A stretch of DNA of 64,000 nt, taken from the NCBI GenBank assembly GCA_020444245.1, contig JAHLLI010000008.1, positions 124,001-188,000 of the forward strand, in the 5' to 3' direction. The notes beneath the pieces were generated by a model that saw only the letters and a program-made list of their open reading frames with translations, did no database searches and was not told the DNA's origin. This document shows, piece by piece, positions 15,004 to 24,311 of this stretch. The position numbers and the translations under genes are program-made. Every line of letters begins with the position of its first letter. Position 1 is the first letter of the stretch. Origin of the DNA: Actinomycetales bacterium. GTDB taxonomy: Bacteria > Actinomycetota > Actinomycetes > Actinomycetales > Cellulomonadaceae.

Positions 15004-17070
15004 CTACTCGGGCTTCGGGAGCTTGTCCACCAGGTGCGACGGAAGGATGTCGTAGTGGTCGTGCTCGGAGACGAACGAGCCGCGCCCGCCGGTGAGCGAA
15101 CGCAGGTCGAGCACGTAGCGGCTCAGCTCGGCCTCCGGGACCATCGCCTGGATCGTGCAGCGCCCGTCCGCCGACACCTCCGTGCCTGCGATCCGGCCGC
15201 GCCGCGAGGACAGGTCGCCCATCACGTCGCCCTGGAGGTCGACGGGCACGGTCACAGTGACCATGGACACCGGCTCGAGCACCACGGTCCCGGCCTTCGC
15301 CATCGCCTCCTTGAGCCCGAGCGCGGCCGCGGTGCGGAACGCCATGTCGGAGGAGTCCACCGAGTGCGCCTTGCCGTCGAACGCCTCGACGCGCACGTCG
15401 ACCACCGGGAAGCCGTGCGCCCCGCCGTTCTCCATCGCCTCCATGACGCCCTTCTCGACGGCAGGGATGTAGTTGCGGGGGATCGAGCCCCCGACGATGG
15501 AGTCGACGAACTCCGAGCCGCTGCCGTGCGCCAGCGGGCCCACCCGCAGCATCGCCACGGCGTACTGACCATGCCCGCCGGACTGCTTCTTGAGCTTGCC
15601 CTCGACCTCGACCTGGCGCGCGATCGTCTCCTTGTAGGCGATCTTGACGTCCTCGGTCTCGACGTTGACACCGAACTTGCGGGCCAGCCGCTCCAGGGCG
15701 ACGGCGATGTGAGTGTCGCCGGTGCCGCGCAGGACCGTCTGGTGCTCGGTCCGGTCCACGACGAGGGTCTGGTCCTCGGCGGCGAGCCGCTGGAGGGCGC
15801 TGGACAGCTTGTCGTCGTCGGCCTGGGTGAGGGGCTTGAGCGCGAGCGCGTAGGGCGTCGGGCGGTGCGCCGGGCCCGGGACGGTGACGGTGGTGCCCTT
15901 CTTGGACAGCGTCGACCCGGTGGGCGTGCCGCTGAGCTTGGCCAGCGCGGCGATGTCGCCGGCCTGGACCTCGTCCACCGGCAGGTGCTCCTTGCCGCGC
16001 AGCTTGAACAGGCCGTGCACACGCTCCTCCTGGCCGGTCACGGAGTTGGTGAGCCGGTCCTCGTTCTTGACCGTGCCGGAGAGCACCTTGAACACCGAGA
16101 CCTGCCCGACGAAGGGGTCGGCCATGGTGCGGAACACGTGCAGCAGCGGGTCGCCGCTCGGGTCCGCCGCGACCTCGATGGTCGCGCCGCCGGGCACCGT
16201 GACGGTGGTGTCGCGGTCCGCGGGCGACGGCCCGAGCTCGCAGATGAAGTCGGCGAGCCGGTCGATGCCGACCCCGGTCACCGCGGAGCCCACCAGCACC
16301 GGGAACTCCTGGCAGTCGCGCACCTCGTGCACCAGGGCGCGCTCGAGCTCGGCGGCCTCGACGGGCTCGCCGGACAGGTAGCGCTCGAGCTGCTCGTCGT
16401 CACCGGAGACGATCTCCTCGGCGACCTGCTCGTGCAGCTCGGCCTCCTCGGCGGCGACGTCCTCCGGCATCTCCGCGGTGTGGTGCGTGCCGTCGGCGTC
16501 GTAGTCGAAGCCCGTGTCCGAGAGCACGTCGGCGACGCCGTGGAACGCCTCCTCCTCGCCGATCGGCAGCTCCAGGGGCACCAGGCCGGAGCCCACCAGC
16601 TCGCCGAGCTGACCGAGCACCCGGTGGAAGTCGGCGTGCTGCTTGTCCTCCTTGGTGCAGAAGATCATCCGGGGGATGCCGGCGTCGGCGGCCTGCTGCC
16701 AGGCGATCTCGGTGCCCACCTCGACGCCGTCGACCGCGCTGACCACGACGATCGCGAGGTCGGCGACCGCGAGCGCCTGGTCCATGCCGCCGGCGAAGTC
16801 GGCGTACCCGGGGGCGTCGATGAGGTTGATCGTGTAGGTCTGGCCGTCCGGGGCCTTCCACTCGAACGGTGCGATGGCGGGGGACAGCGAGATCCCGCGC
16901 TTGATCTCCTCCGGCTCCGTGTCGCAGACGGTCGTGCCGTCCTCGATCGAGCCCAACCGCTGGACCACGCCGGCGCGGTGCAGGAGCGCCTCGGCCAACA
17001 TGGTCTTGCCGACACCGCTGTGGCCCACCAGGGCCACATTCCGGATGACAGGCGTCGCCGCCATTCCCAT
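15004..17070 (-). CDS. Elongation factor G-like protein (EF-G2 type)
   Basis: This 688-residue translational GTPase has the full EF-G layout. The G domain includes GHSGVGKT (G1), the G3-like DAPGYADF and CTKEDK at the G4 position. Domain II is followed by the EF-G-specific domain IV with SGGHGQYA. It is the EF-G-like paralogue common in actinobacteria (often called fusA2), not the main translocase, which sits with rpsL-rpsG. G3 reads DAPGYADF rather than DTPGHVDF, so the catalytic His is replaced by Tyr, as is typical of this subgroup. The ATG at 17070 has GAAGGAGAAGGACA ahead. A promoter TTTGCC-17-TAGCCT is visible. The role of these paralogues is not settled. Confidence 0.88.
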   Translation of the reverse strand: MGMAATPVIRNVALVGHSGVGKTMLAEALLHRAGVVQRLGSIEDGTTVCDTEPEEIKRGISLSPAIAPFEWKAPDGQTYTINLIDAPGYADFAGGMDQALAVADLAIVVVSAVDGVEVGTEIAWQQAADAGIPRMIFCTKEDKQHADFHRVLGQLGELVGSGLVPLELPIGEEEAFHGVADVLSDTGFDYDADGTHHTAEMPEDVAAEEAELHEQVAEEIVSGDDEQLERYLSGEPVEAAELERALVHEVRDCQEFPVLVGSAVTGVGIDRLADFICELGPSPADRDTTVTVPGGATIEVAADPSGDPLLHVFRTMADPFVGQVSVFKVLSGTVKNEDRLTNSVTGQEERVHGLFKLRGKEHLPVDEVQAGDIAALAKLSGTPTGSTLSKKGTTVTVPGPAHRPTPYALALKPLTQADDDKLSSALQRLAAEDQTLVVDRTEHQTVLRGTGDTHIAVALERLARKFGVNVETEDVKIAYKETIARQVEVEGKLKKQSGGHGQYAVAMLRVGPLAHGSGSEFVDSIVGGSIPRNYIPAVEKGVMEAMENGGAHGFPVVDVRVEAFDGKAHSVDSSDMAFRTAAALGLKEAMAKAGTVVLEPVSMVTVTVPVDLQGDVMGDLSSRRGRIAGTEVSADGRCTIQAMVPEAELSRYVLDLRSLTGGRGSFVSEHDHYDILPSHLVDKLPKPE

Positions 17071-17110
17071 TGTCCTTCTCCTTCGTTGGAGTGGCCCTAG
17101 GGGCCCCAGG

Positions 17111-17139
17111 CTAGTCACGCGACCTGGCCGGGCAAACAT
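17111..17139 (-). promoter_or_regulatory. Promoter of the EF-G-like gene
   Basis: On the minus strand TTTGCC and TAGCCT are separated by exactly 17 nt, about 40 nt upstream of the ATG. The leader then contains a GGGGCCCC palindrome before the ribosome site. Confidence 0.5.
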
Positions 17140-17205
17140 GACCTTGGGCCGTGGACGGTCCCGTCCCGGCGACGGTGACACCCACCCTCATCCTCGGTCC
17201 GAACG

Positions 17206-18279
17206 GTGCCGATGACACGTGCTGTGGGGGGCGCACTCGACAGGCTGGGGCGACGCTGGGAACGGCGTCGTGGTGATCAGTACCGGACGTTACCGCCCGG
17301 TGGGAGCGCGCCGGAGGGCGGCTCCCAGGGCGGTGAGCTCACCGTCGAGCACGTGGCGCAGCTGACGTGCCCGCCGGAGCAGGTGTGGCGGCTGGTCTCC
17401 ACGCACGAGGCGCTGACCGTCAACCAGGCGCCCACGGCCCGCGCGTTCGCGCTGCCGGGGCCGAGGGAGCGCTGGTGCGTCGCCGACGTCGGCCTGGGCG
17501 GTGCGCTGCTCGGCGCCCTGGTCGAGGTGCTCGAGCGCGAGGAGGGGTGCCGGGTCGTCACCCGCAGCCTCAGCGAGAGGGGGCAGCCGCGGTACGACTG
17601 GCGCCTCGTCGGCACCCAGGGCGCGACCGGCTCGGAGACCCTCGTCAGGGTGCGCGTCACCGCGAACGCCAACGACCCCGGCTCACAGGCCTGCCAGGCG
17701 AAGGTGCGCAAGCTCGCCGAGGACGAGCTCGGCTGGGCAGCCCATCGACTGGTGGGGGCGCCGCCACCGGCTCCGGTGCCGGGCGGGATGACCGCCGCTC
17801 AGCGTGCCGCCCGCCGCCGCCACGCCGAGTGCCCCCTCGAGGAGCACGACGTGCGCGGGCAGGTCGTGGTCCCGCTGCCGCCGGAGATCGTCTGGGCGGG
17901 CCTGCTCGACGCGTCCACGTTCAGCCTCACGGCCATCGACGGAGAGCGCGCGGCCGTGGTGCCGGGGACGCCGGCGGGCGAGGTCGGTGAGCTGCGCGCG
18001 ATCGTCTCCCTGGTGCGGGGTCTGCCGTACGTCACCTTCCACGAGGTCGTCGAGATCGGTCCGGGACCGCGCCTCGTCCTGCGGGGGCACAGCGCGAGCC
18101 ACCCGCCGCACCTGTTCACCGAGGTCGAGCCGCACCCGCAGGGCAGCATGGTCAGGGCGACCCTGCGCCTCGTCCAGCACCGCGGCTCGGGCATGGCGTC
18201 CGTCGACCTGGTGCGCACGGCGCTGGCCGAGTACCTGGGCCGGCTCCGCCTCGACCTCGTCACGCGGGCCGCCGGCTGA
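17206..18279 (+). CDS. Tandem SRPBCC-like protein, function unknown
   Basis: This protein of about 357 residues seems to contain two copies of a START/SRPBCC (polyketide-cyclase-like) fold. The first covers about 45-180, with CPPEQVWRLVSTHEAL and VADVGLGGALLGALVEVLER. The second covers about 215-350, with VVVPLPPEIVWAGLLDASTF and YVTFHEVVEIGPGPRLVLRG. In each, the helix after a P-E-x-V-W motif is the usual opening of the fold. Such proteins form a hydrophobic ligand pocket, but no ligand can be named. The start is uncertain: GTG at 17206 or ATG at 17212. It diverges from the EF-G-like gene, and a strong hairpin follows the stop. Confidence 0.6.
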   Translation: MPMTRAVGGALDRLGRRWERRRGDQYRTLPPGGSAPEGGSQGGELTVEHVAQLTCPPEQVWRLVSTHEALTVNQAPTARAFALPGPRERWCVADVGLGGALLGALVEVLEREEGCRVVTRSLSERGQPRYDWRLVGTQGATGSETLVRVRVTANANDPGSQACQAKVRKLAEDELGWAAHRLVGAPPPAPVPGGMTAAQRAARRRHAECPLEEHDVRGQVVVPLPPEIVWAGLLDASTFSLTAIDGERAAVVPGTPAGEVGELRAIVSLVRGLPYVTFHEVVEIGPGPRLVLRGHSASHPPHLFTEVEPHPQGSMVRATLRLVQHRGSGMASVDLVRTALAEYLGRLRLDLVTRAAG

Positions 18280-18286
18280 CGGCGCG

Positions 18287-18312
18287 GCCTGCCGGGGTGG
18301 TCCCCGGCAGGC
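18287..18312 (+). terminator. Terminator after the SRPBCC-like gene
   Basis: GCCTGCCGGGG and CCCCGGCAGGC form a perfect 11-bp stem closed by a TGGT tetraloop, 8 nt after the stop codon. Confidence 0.7.
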
Positions 18313-18352
18313 GCTCCGCGCCGACCGGGACTAGCGTCACGTGGCGTGGGCT

Positions 18353-18381
18353 TGGGCCACGCGTGACCTGGCGAGTACCGT
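18353..18381 (+). promoter_or_regulatory. Promoter of cellobiose phosphorylase gene
   Basis: TTGGGC and TACCGT lie 17-18 nt apart. The expected start point is near 18388, immediately before the palindrome at 18393-18412. The -35 is only a partial match. Confidence 0.45.
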
Positions 18382-18392
18382 GGGGGACCTGA

Positions 18393-18412
18393 CGATGGGA
18401 CCGGTCCCATCG
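18393..18412. promoter_or_regulatory. CebR/CelR-like operator of cellobiose phosphorylase
   Basis: CGATGGGACCGGTCCCATCG is a perfect 20-bp palindrome between the likely start point and the start codon. Its core TGGGACCGGTCCCA differs at only two symmetric positions from the TGGGAGCGCTCCCA box bound by the LacI-family cellobiose repressors CebR (Streptomyces) and CelR (Thermobifida). A repressor bound here would block transcription until cellobiose is present. Confidence 0.65.
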
Positions 18413-18432
18413 AGCGTCCCAGAGAGGCGACC

Positions 18433-20901
18433 ATGCGCTACGGGCACTTCGACGACGAGACCCGCGAGTACGTCATCACGACGCCGCACACCCCGGCCCC
18501 ATGGATCAACTACCTGGGGTCGCAGCGGTTCTTCTCCCTGATCTCCCACCTGGGCGGCGGCTACTCGTTCTACCGCGACGCCCGGATGCGCCGCCTGACC
18601 CGCTACCGGTACAACAACATCCCCGCCGACGCGGGCGGCCGGTACTTCTACGTGCACGACGCCGGTGACGTCTGGACCCCCACCTGGCTGCCGGTCAAGG
18701 CGGACCTCGACCACTTCGAGACCCGGCACGGCCTGGGCTACACGCGGATCACCGGTGAGCGAGGCGGGCTCCGGGTCGAGCAGCTGCACTTCGTGCCGGT
18801 CGACACCGACGCGGAGATCGCGAAGATCACGGTCACCAACACGTCCGACGTGACCAAGACGCCGACGCTGCTGTCCTTCGTCGAGTTCGCGCTCTGGAAC
18901 GCCCAGGACGACCAGACCAACTACCAGCGCAACCTGTCGATCGGCGAGGTCGAGGTCGAGCAGGACGGCCCGTACGGCTCGGCGATCTACCACCGGACCG
19001 AGTACCGCGAGCGCCGGGACCACTTCGCGGTGCACGCCGTCAACGCCCGCGCCGAGGGCTTCGACACCGACCGGGACACCTTCGTCGGGCCGTACAACGG
19101 GCTGGGCGAGACGACGGTGCCGCGCGTCGGTGCGTCGGCCGGCTCGGTGGCCTCGGGCTGGTACCCGATCGGGTCGCTGAGCGTGCGCCCGACCCTCGCG
19201 CCGGGGGAGTCGGCGACCTACACGTTCGTCCTCGGGTACCTGGAGAATCCGGTCGACGCGAAGTGGGCGGACGACGCGCACCAGGTGGTCAACAAGGCCC
19301 CGGCGCACGCGCTGCTGTCCCGGTTCGCCACCACCGAGCAGACCGACGCGGCCTTCGCCGAGCTCCAGCGGTACTGGACCGAGCTGCTGTCCACGTACTC
19401 GGTGACCTCGACGGACCCGAAGCTGGACCGGATGGTCAACGTCTGGAACCAGTACCAGTGCATGGTCACGTTCAACATGTCGCGCTCCGCGTCGTACTTC
19501 GAGACCGGGATCGGGCGCGGGATGGGCTTCCGGGACTCGACCCAGGACCTGCTGGGCTTCGTGCACCTGGTGCCCGAGCGGGCCCGCGAGCGGATCCTCG
19601 ACATCGCGGCCACCCAGCTGCCCGACGGGTCGGCGTACCACCAGTACCAGCCGCTGACGAAGCGCGGGAACCACGACCTGGGCTCGGGCTTCAACGACGA
19701 CCCGATGTGGCTCGTCGCAGGCGTGGCCGCCTACCTCAAGGAGACCGGGGACCTCGCGGTCCTCGACGAGCAGGTGCCGTTCGACAACGACGACGCCCTG
19801 GCGGCGCCGCTGTTCGAGCACCTGAGCCGCTCCTTCCGGTTCGTCACCGACCACCTGGGCCCGCACGGGCTGCCGCTGATCGGGCGGGCGGACTGGAACG
19901 ACTGCCTCAACCTCAACTGCTTCTCCACCGAGCCCGGCGAGTCGTTCCAGACCACGGAGAACCAGCCCGGCGGGGCCGCGGAGTCGCTGTTCATCGCCAC
20001 ACAGTTCGTGCTCTACGGCGAGCAGTACGCGCAGATCGCCGAGCGCCACGGGCAGCCGCGGATCGCCGCGGCCGCGCGCGAGGAGGTCGACCGGATGCGC
20101 CGGGCCGTGCTCGAGCACGGCTGGGACGGGCGCTGGTTCCTGCGGGCCTACGACTACTACGGGCACAAGGTCGGCACCGACGAGGACACCGAGGGCAAGA
20201 TCTGGATCGAGCCGCAGGGTTTCGCGGTCATGGCGGGCATCGGCACCGACCGGCCCGCGGAGGGCGGTCCCTCCGTCGCGGAGACCGCGCTCGAGTCGGT
20301 CAACGAGCTGTTGGCCACGCCGCACGGGATGGTGCTCCAGTACCCGGCCTACACCACGTACCGGATCGAGCTTGGCGAGGTGTCCAGCTACCCGCCGGGG
20401 TACAAGGAGAACGGCGGCATCTTCTGCCACAACAACCCGTGGGTGATCATCGGTGAGACCGTGCTCGGCCACGGCGCGCGCGCGTTCGACTACTACCGTC
20501 GGATCGCGCCCGCCTACCGGGAGGAGATCTCCGACGTGCACCGCCAGGAGCCGTACGTCTACGCCCAGATGATCGCGGGCAAGGAGGCGGTGCGGCACGG
20601 CGAGGCGAAGAACTCCTGGCTCACCGGGACGGCGGCGTGGAACTTCGTCGCGATCAGCCAGCACCTGCTCGGCGTGCGGCCGGACTGGGACGGGCTCGTC
20701 GTCGACCCGCAGATCGGCCCGGACGTACCGGAGTTCACGGTGCGGCGCGTGGCACGCGGGGCCACCTACGAGATCACGGTGCGCAACTCCGGCGCCGACG
20801 GTGCGCGGGCCCGGCTGACCGTCGACGGCCACCCGGTGGAGGGCCGCACCGTGCCGTACGCTCCGGCCGGCGCCGTGGTGCGGGTGGAGGCGGTGCTCTG
20901 A
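18433..20901 (+). CDS. cbp: Cellobiose phosphorylase (GH94)
   Basis: This 822-residue cytoplasmic enzyme has the same length as the well-studied Cellulomonas gilvus cellobiose phosphorylase and resembles it closely along its length. It cleaves cellobiose with inorganic phosphate to glucose and alpha-glucose 1-phosphate, saving one ATP over hydrolysis. The N-terminal beta-sandwich opens MRYGHFDDETREYVITTPHT. The (alpha/alpha)6 barrel carries RADWNDCLNL, whose second Asp is residue 490, the general acid. The C-terminal SWLTGTAAWNFVA is also diagnostic. The start has AGAGAGG ahead. A CebR-like palindrome lies upstream, and a 34-bp terminator palindrome follows. No transporter is adjacent, so cellobiose must enter by another system. 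The phosphoglucomutase at 34.5-36.2 kb can use its product. Confidence 0.96.
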   Translation: MRYGHFDDETREYVITTPHTPAPWINYLGSQRFFSLISHLGGGYSFYRDARMRRLTRYRYNNIPADAGGRYFYVHDAGDVWTPTWLPVKADLDHFETRHGLGYTRITGERGGLRVEQLHFVPVDTDAEIAKITVTNTSDVTKTPTLLSFVEFALWNAQDDQTNYQRNLSIGEVEVEQDGPYGSAIYHRTEYRERRDHFAVHAVNARAEGFDTDRDTFVGPYNGLGETTVPRVGASAGSVASGWYPIGSLSVRPTLAPGESATYTFVLGYLENPVDAKWADDAHQVVNKAPAHALLSRFATTEQTDAAFAELQRYWTELLSTYSVTSTDPKLDRMVNVWNQYQCMVTFNMSRSASYFETGIGRGMGFRDSTQDLLGFVHLVPERARERILDIAATQLPDGSAYHQYQPLTKRGNHDLGSGFNDDPMWLVAGVAAYLKETGDLAVLDEQVPFDNDDALAAPLFEHLSRSFRFVTDHLGPHGLPLIGRADWNDCLNLNCFSTEPGESFQTTENQPGGAAESLFIATQFVLYGEQYAQIAERHGQPRIAAAAREEVDRMRRAVLEHGWDGRWFLRAYDYYGHKVGTDEDTEGKIWIEPQGFAVMAGIGTDRPAEGGPSVAETALESVNELLATPHGMVLQYPAYTTYRIELGEVSSYPPGYKENGGIFCHNNPWVIIGETVLGHGARAFDYYRRIAPAYREEISDVHRQEPYVYAQMIAGKEAVRHGEAKNSWLTGTAAWNFVAISQHLLGVRPDWDGLVVDPQIGPDVPEFTVRRVARGATYEITVRNSGADGARARLTVDGHPVEGRTVPYAPAGAVVRVEAVL

Positions 20902-20948
20902 GCGGTCGGTGGGGCGGGTAGTTGCGGACCTCGCCCCGCCGACACAGA

Positions 20949-20982
20949 ACGCGGGCCCCTCCCGATCGGGAGGGGCCCGCGT
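20949..20982. terminator. Perfect 34-bp bidirectional terminator
   Basis: ACGCGGGCCCCTCCCGAT and its exact complement form a perfect 34-bp palindrome between the convergent cellobiose phosphorylase and FKBP genes. As RNA it folds to a 15-17 bp GC-rich stem in either direction. It is the strongest hairpin in the window. Confidence 0.8.
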
Positions 20983-20998
20983 GCTGCGTCCCGGACGG

Positions 20999-21970
20999 TC
21001 AGGTCGCCGCGAGGATGTCGACCACGAAGATCAGCGTGGAGTTGGCCGGGATGGTGCCCTGCTCGGTGTCGCCGTAGCCCAGGCTCGGCGGGATGACCAG
21101 CAGCACCTGGCTGCCCACGGTCTGGCCGACCAGGCCCTGGTCCCAGCCCTGGATGACCGAGCCCGAGCCGATCTGGGTCTGGAACGGGTTCTTGCCCCAC
21201 GACGAGTCGAACTCGGTGCCGTCCCACAGCCAGCCGGAGTACTCGACGGTGATCGTGTCGCCGGACTTGACCTCGGCCCCGGCGCCCTTGATCAGGGTCT
21301 GGGTCACCAGGTCGGTGGGCTCGGTGGTGCCGGCGGGGACCGAGATCGAAGGAGTCCCGTCGGCGGCGAGGGTGACCACCGGCAGGCCGGCCGGCGGGGT
21401 GACCGCCGTGCCCTCGGCGCGCAGCGGGACGTTCTCGAACGCCTCGAGCACCATGACGCTGGACGGGCTGGCCTCCGCGGTCGAGGTAGCGGCGGTGCCG
21501 GGCAGCGCGACCACGATGCGGGAGCCGAGCGGCGCGCCGACCAGGGCGTTGACCAGCGGTTCGAACACCGGGTCGAGTCCCGTCAGCGGGATCACCTCGG
21601 GGGTCTTGTCGTCCCAGGTGGAGCCGACCATCGAGCCGTCGTCCCCGCTGAACAGCGCGTAGTTCACCTTGACCATGGCGCCGGCCGGGATCGGTTCCCC
21701 GGTGCCCTTCGTGTCCACCTTGGCCACCGTCGCGCCCACCGACAGCGGGGTGTCGAAGGTCACGGTCGGGGTGGCGCCCGGGTCGCCGCTGACCTGGATC
21801 GCGTCGAGGGTGGCGAGGTCCGCGGCGGAGGCGGTGGCCGTTGCGGTGTCGGTCGACGACGGTGTGCTCGCCGAGGTGCTGGGTGCCGCGGAGCCTCCGG
21901 AGCAGGCCGCCAGGAGGCCGGCGGGCAGGGCGAGGGTCGCGGCGAGCAGGAGGGTGGCCGGTCGGCGCAC
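20999..21970 (-). CDS. FKBP-type peptidyl-prolyl isomerase lipoprotein, two domains
   Basis: This 323-residue secreted lipoprotein has a signal peptide ending in LAAC (Cys23), a Ser/Thr-rich linker, then two FKBP-like domains. The second, about 225-323, is canonical: [31 protein letters not shown] and IPPSLGYGD carry the usual active-site aromatic and Tyr residues. The first, about 95-200, keeps the fold ([29 protein letters not shown]) but lacks the GW-type motif and is probably not catalytic. Such proteins help fold exported proteins at the membrane surface. The GTG at 21970 has AAGGAC ahead. The ROK operon diverges from it. Confidence 0.88.
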   Translation of the reverse strand: MRRPATLLLAATLALPAGLLAACSGGSAAPSTSASTPSSTDTATATASAADLATLDAIQVSGDPGATPTVTFDTPLSVGATVAKVDTKGTGEPIPAGAMVKVNYALFSGDDGSMVGSTWDDKTPEVIPLTGLDPVFEPLVNALVGAPLGSRIVVALPGTAATSTAEASPSSVMVLEAFENVPLRAEGTAVTPPAGLPVVTLAADGTPSISVPAGTTEPTDLVTQTLIKGAGAEVKSGDTITVEYSGWLWDGTEFDSSWGKNPFQTQIGSGSVIQGWDQGLVGQTVGSQVLLVIPPSLGYGDTEQGTIPANSTLIFVVDILAAT

Positions 21971-22098
21971 AGCGGGGTCCTTCGACGTGGTTGCCGGGCC
22001 CGGGCCCGGTCGCCCGCGCGGGTGCGGGCCGTGGCGAGGATACGTGCTCGGCCTGTGCGGCGGGTCACGGGCGTGTGGCGATGGCGTGGAGATCGGGC

Positions 22099-22127
22099 TT
22101 GACGTGTCGCGGCGAGGCCGATACTTT
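22099..22127 (+). promoter_or_regulatory. Promoter of the ROK-ABC-GH15-GH31 operon
   Basis: TTGACG and TACTTT are separated by exactly 17 nt, one of the best sigma-70-type promoters in the window. The AT-rich stretch GACTAAATAAAG immediately after it overlaps the start point and is a plausible ROK-protein binding site. Confidence 0.65.
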
Positions 22128-22158
22128 GGGACTAAATAAAGCCATGAACAAAGGAGTG

Positions 22159-23370
22159 ATGGTGCCGGCACAGCCCGCCCGTGGGGACCTCGTCCCGTCG
22201 GCCGTCCTCGGCCTGCTGGGGACCCGCGGCCCGCTGTCCCGGGCGCAGATCGCTCGTGAGCTCGGCATCAGCCCCGCGACGGTCACGCAGACCACCAAGG
22301 CACTCATCGGCCGGGGCCTCGTCGAGGAGTTGGAGCAGGTCCCCTCGCTCGGCGGGCGCCCCGCCCGGCTGCTCGGCCTGGTCGCCATGGCGGCCGGTGC
22401 GATCGGCGCCAAGGTCACAGCCGACCACGTCGCCGTGGTCCACGTGACGCTGTCCGGCGATGTCACCCACTCCAGCGTCCACCCGTTCGACCCGGATGCC
22501 CCCGAGGCGCTCGACGCGCTCGCCGCGGTCCTGCGCACCGCTGTCGAGAGCTTCGACGGCCACCTGCTCGGCGTCGGGATCGGCATCCCGGGCGCCACCG
22601 ACAGCCAGGCCAGCGGGAACGTCGAGGCGCCGACCCTCGGCTGGGGCGACGTGCGGCTCGGGCGGATCATGCGCGCCGCACTCGGCGTGCCGGTGCTGGT
22701 GGAGAACGACGTCAACACGCTCGCCGTGGCCGAGCGGGTCTACGGCATCGGCCGAGAGCACAGCTCCTACCTCGTCGCCACGATCGGGCGCGGCGTCGGG
22801 TGCGGCATCGTCATCGACGGCGCCCTGTACCGAGGCGCGTTCGGCGGCGCGGGCGAGATCGGGCACATCCCGATGTCCGACGACGGACCGGTGTGCGGCT
22901 GCGGCAACCGAGGCTGTCTGGAGGCATACATCGGCCAGTCGGCGCTCGAGCGGCTCGCGGTCGAACGCGGCGTCGTCGACCCGGGCGGGTCCGTCCAGGA
23001 GCTCCAGGCGCGGGCCGACGCGGGCGACGCCGGGGCCCGGGCGCTGTACGCCGAGGCCGGAGCGATGCTCGGCCGGGCGCTGGCGGGCGTGGTGCACACC
23101 ACCGATCCCGAGGCCGTGGTGCTGCTCGGCGAGGGCGTCGCGGCGTGGCTGCACTGGGAGCCCGGGTTCGCCGGTGCCTTCCGGCGCCATCTCATGCCCA
23201 GCAGGCGCGACACGCGGTTCGTCGTGGAGACCTGGGACGAGGACAAGTGGGCCCTGGGCGCAGCTGCGCTCGTGCTCGCCTCGCCGTTCGACCACACCGG
23301 CGCCACCGGGGACCAGGGTCTGCTGGTCCGCGAACGCCTGCACACCGGCCCCGTGGCGGTAGCGCCGTGA
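22159..23370 (+). CDS. ROK-family transcriptional repressor
   Basis: This protein of about 403 residues has an N-terminal winged helix ([20 protein letters not shown]) and a ROK sugar-kinase-like domain with the zinc motif [12 protein letters not shown]. It lies first in the operon and probably represses it until a sugar or sugar phosphate binds. Two starts are possible: ATG at 22144, with a leader of about 10 nt, or ATG/GTG at 22159-22162, with AAAGGAG just upstream. The later one is chosen. The TGA overlaps the GTG of the first permease gene (GTGA), so regulator and transporter are translationally coupled and probably autoregulated. Confidence 0.87.
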   Translation: MVPAQPARGDLVPSAVLGLLGTRGPLSRAQIARELGISPATVTQTTKALIGRGLVEELEQVPSLGGRPARLLGLVAMAAGAIGAKVTADHVAVVHVTLSGDVTHSSVHPFDPDAPEALDALAAVLRTAVESFDGHLLGVGIGIPGATDSQASGNVEAPTLGWGDVRLGRIMRAALGVPVLVENDVNTLAVAERVYGIGREHSSYLVATIGRGVGCGIVIDGALYRGAFGGAGEIGHIPMSDDGPVCGCGNRGCLEAYIGQSALERLAVERGVVDPGGSVQELQARADAGDAGARALYAEAGAMLGRALAGVVHTTDPEAVVLLGEGVAAWLHWEPGFAGAFRRHLMPSRRDTRFVVETWDEDKWALGAAALVLASPFDHTGATGDQGLLVRERLHTGPVAVAP

Positions 23371-24311
23371 CCCTCGCCCCCGAGCGTGCGAAGGCCGCCC
23401 CGATGCGTGCCACGGGCCGGCGCCAGGCGTCGCGCACCGTGGCGAGGCGTCGCGCCAGGTGGTGGGCCCTGGCGTTCCTGCTGCCCAGCGCCGTGCCGCT
23501 CGTCCTCTTCTTCTACGTCCCCATGGTCCGGGCCGGCTGGATCAGCCTGCACGAGTGGAACCTCATCTCGCCGATGCGGTGGGCGGGCCTGGACAACTTC
23601 CGCGCGGTGCTCGGCGACCCGACCACCGCGGCGGTGTTCTGGCACACCGTCCAGTACGTCCTCGGCTACCTGCCGCTCGTGCTCGTCTTCGGGCTCGGCA
23701 TCGCCCTGGCGCTCAACCGCAGGCTCGCGGGCCGCGACCTGCTACGCGGCGTGTACTTCCTGCCGGTGATCACCAGCTGGATCGCCGTGGCCGTGGTGTG
23801 GCGCTGGCTGCTCAACCCGACGGTGGGCGTGGTCAACCAGGTCCTCGCGTGGTTCGGCATCGACGGGCCCGGCTGGTGGGCCGACCCCACCTGGGCGATG
23901 GCCTCGATCGTCCTCGCCTCGGCGTGGAAGGACGTCGGCTTCGTGATGATCATCCTGCTGGCCGGGCTGCAGTCCATCCCGGCCGAGGTCAACGAGGCGG
24001 CCGTGCTGGACGGCGCCGGTCCGTGGCGGCGGCTCTGGTCGATCACGCTGCCGCTGCTGTCGCCGTCGGTGTTCTTCGTCGTGGTGATCTCGCTGATCAA
24101 CGGCTTCCAGGTGTTCGACCAGGTCTACGCGATGACCGAGGGCGGCCCCGGAGGGGCGACCCAGGTCGTCGTCCAGCAGGTCTACGACCTCACCTTCCGC
24201 TACGGGCAGGCGGGCAGCGGCGCCGCGCTCTCACTCCTGCTGTTCGCGGTGATCATGGCGGTCACCGTGGTCCAGCTCTGGGGCCAGCGCAAGTGGGTGC
24301 ACGATGCCTAG
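23367..24311 (+). CDS. Sugar ABC transporter permease (MalF/LacF-like)
   Basis: This 314-residue permease of the CUT1 carbohydrate ABC family has six membrane spans. The cytoplasmic EAA loop appears as [21 protein letters not shown], which contacts the ATPase. The N-terminus is basic, as usual. The GTG start overlaps the stop of the ROK gene. The next permease gene begins 8 nt before its own stop. No ATPase gene lies in the operon, so a shared MsiK-type ATPase must serve it. The enzymes downstream suggest an alpha-glucosidic oligosaccharide as substrate. Confidence 0.92.
   Translation: MTLAPERAKAAPMRATGRRQASRTVARRRARWWALAFLLPSAVPLVLFFYVPMVRAGWISLHEWNLISPMRWAGLDNFRAVLGDPTTAAVFWHTVQYVLGYLPLVLVFGLGIALALNRRLAGRDLLRGVYFLPVITSWIAVAVVWRWLLNPTVGVVNQVLAWFGIDGPGWWADPTWAMASIVLASAWKDVGFVMIILLAGLQSIPAEVNEAAVLDGAGPWRRLWSITLPLLSPSVFFVVVISLINGFQVFDQVYAMTEGGPGGATQVVVQQVYDLTFRYGQAGSGAALSLLLFAVIMAVTVVQLWGQRKWVHDA

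Noticed and set aside
14536-20832. Very long shadow ORFs (14536-17100 +, 18337-20832 -)
   Set aside because: They lie antisense to the EF-G-like gene and cellobiose phosphorylase, which are certain. Their translations show no domain and have biased composition.
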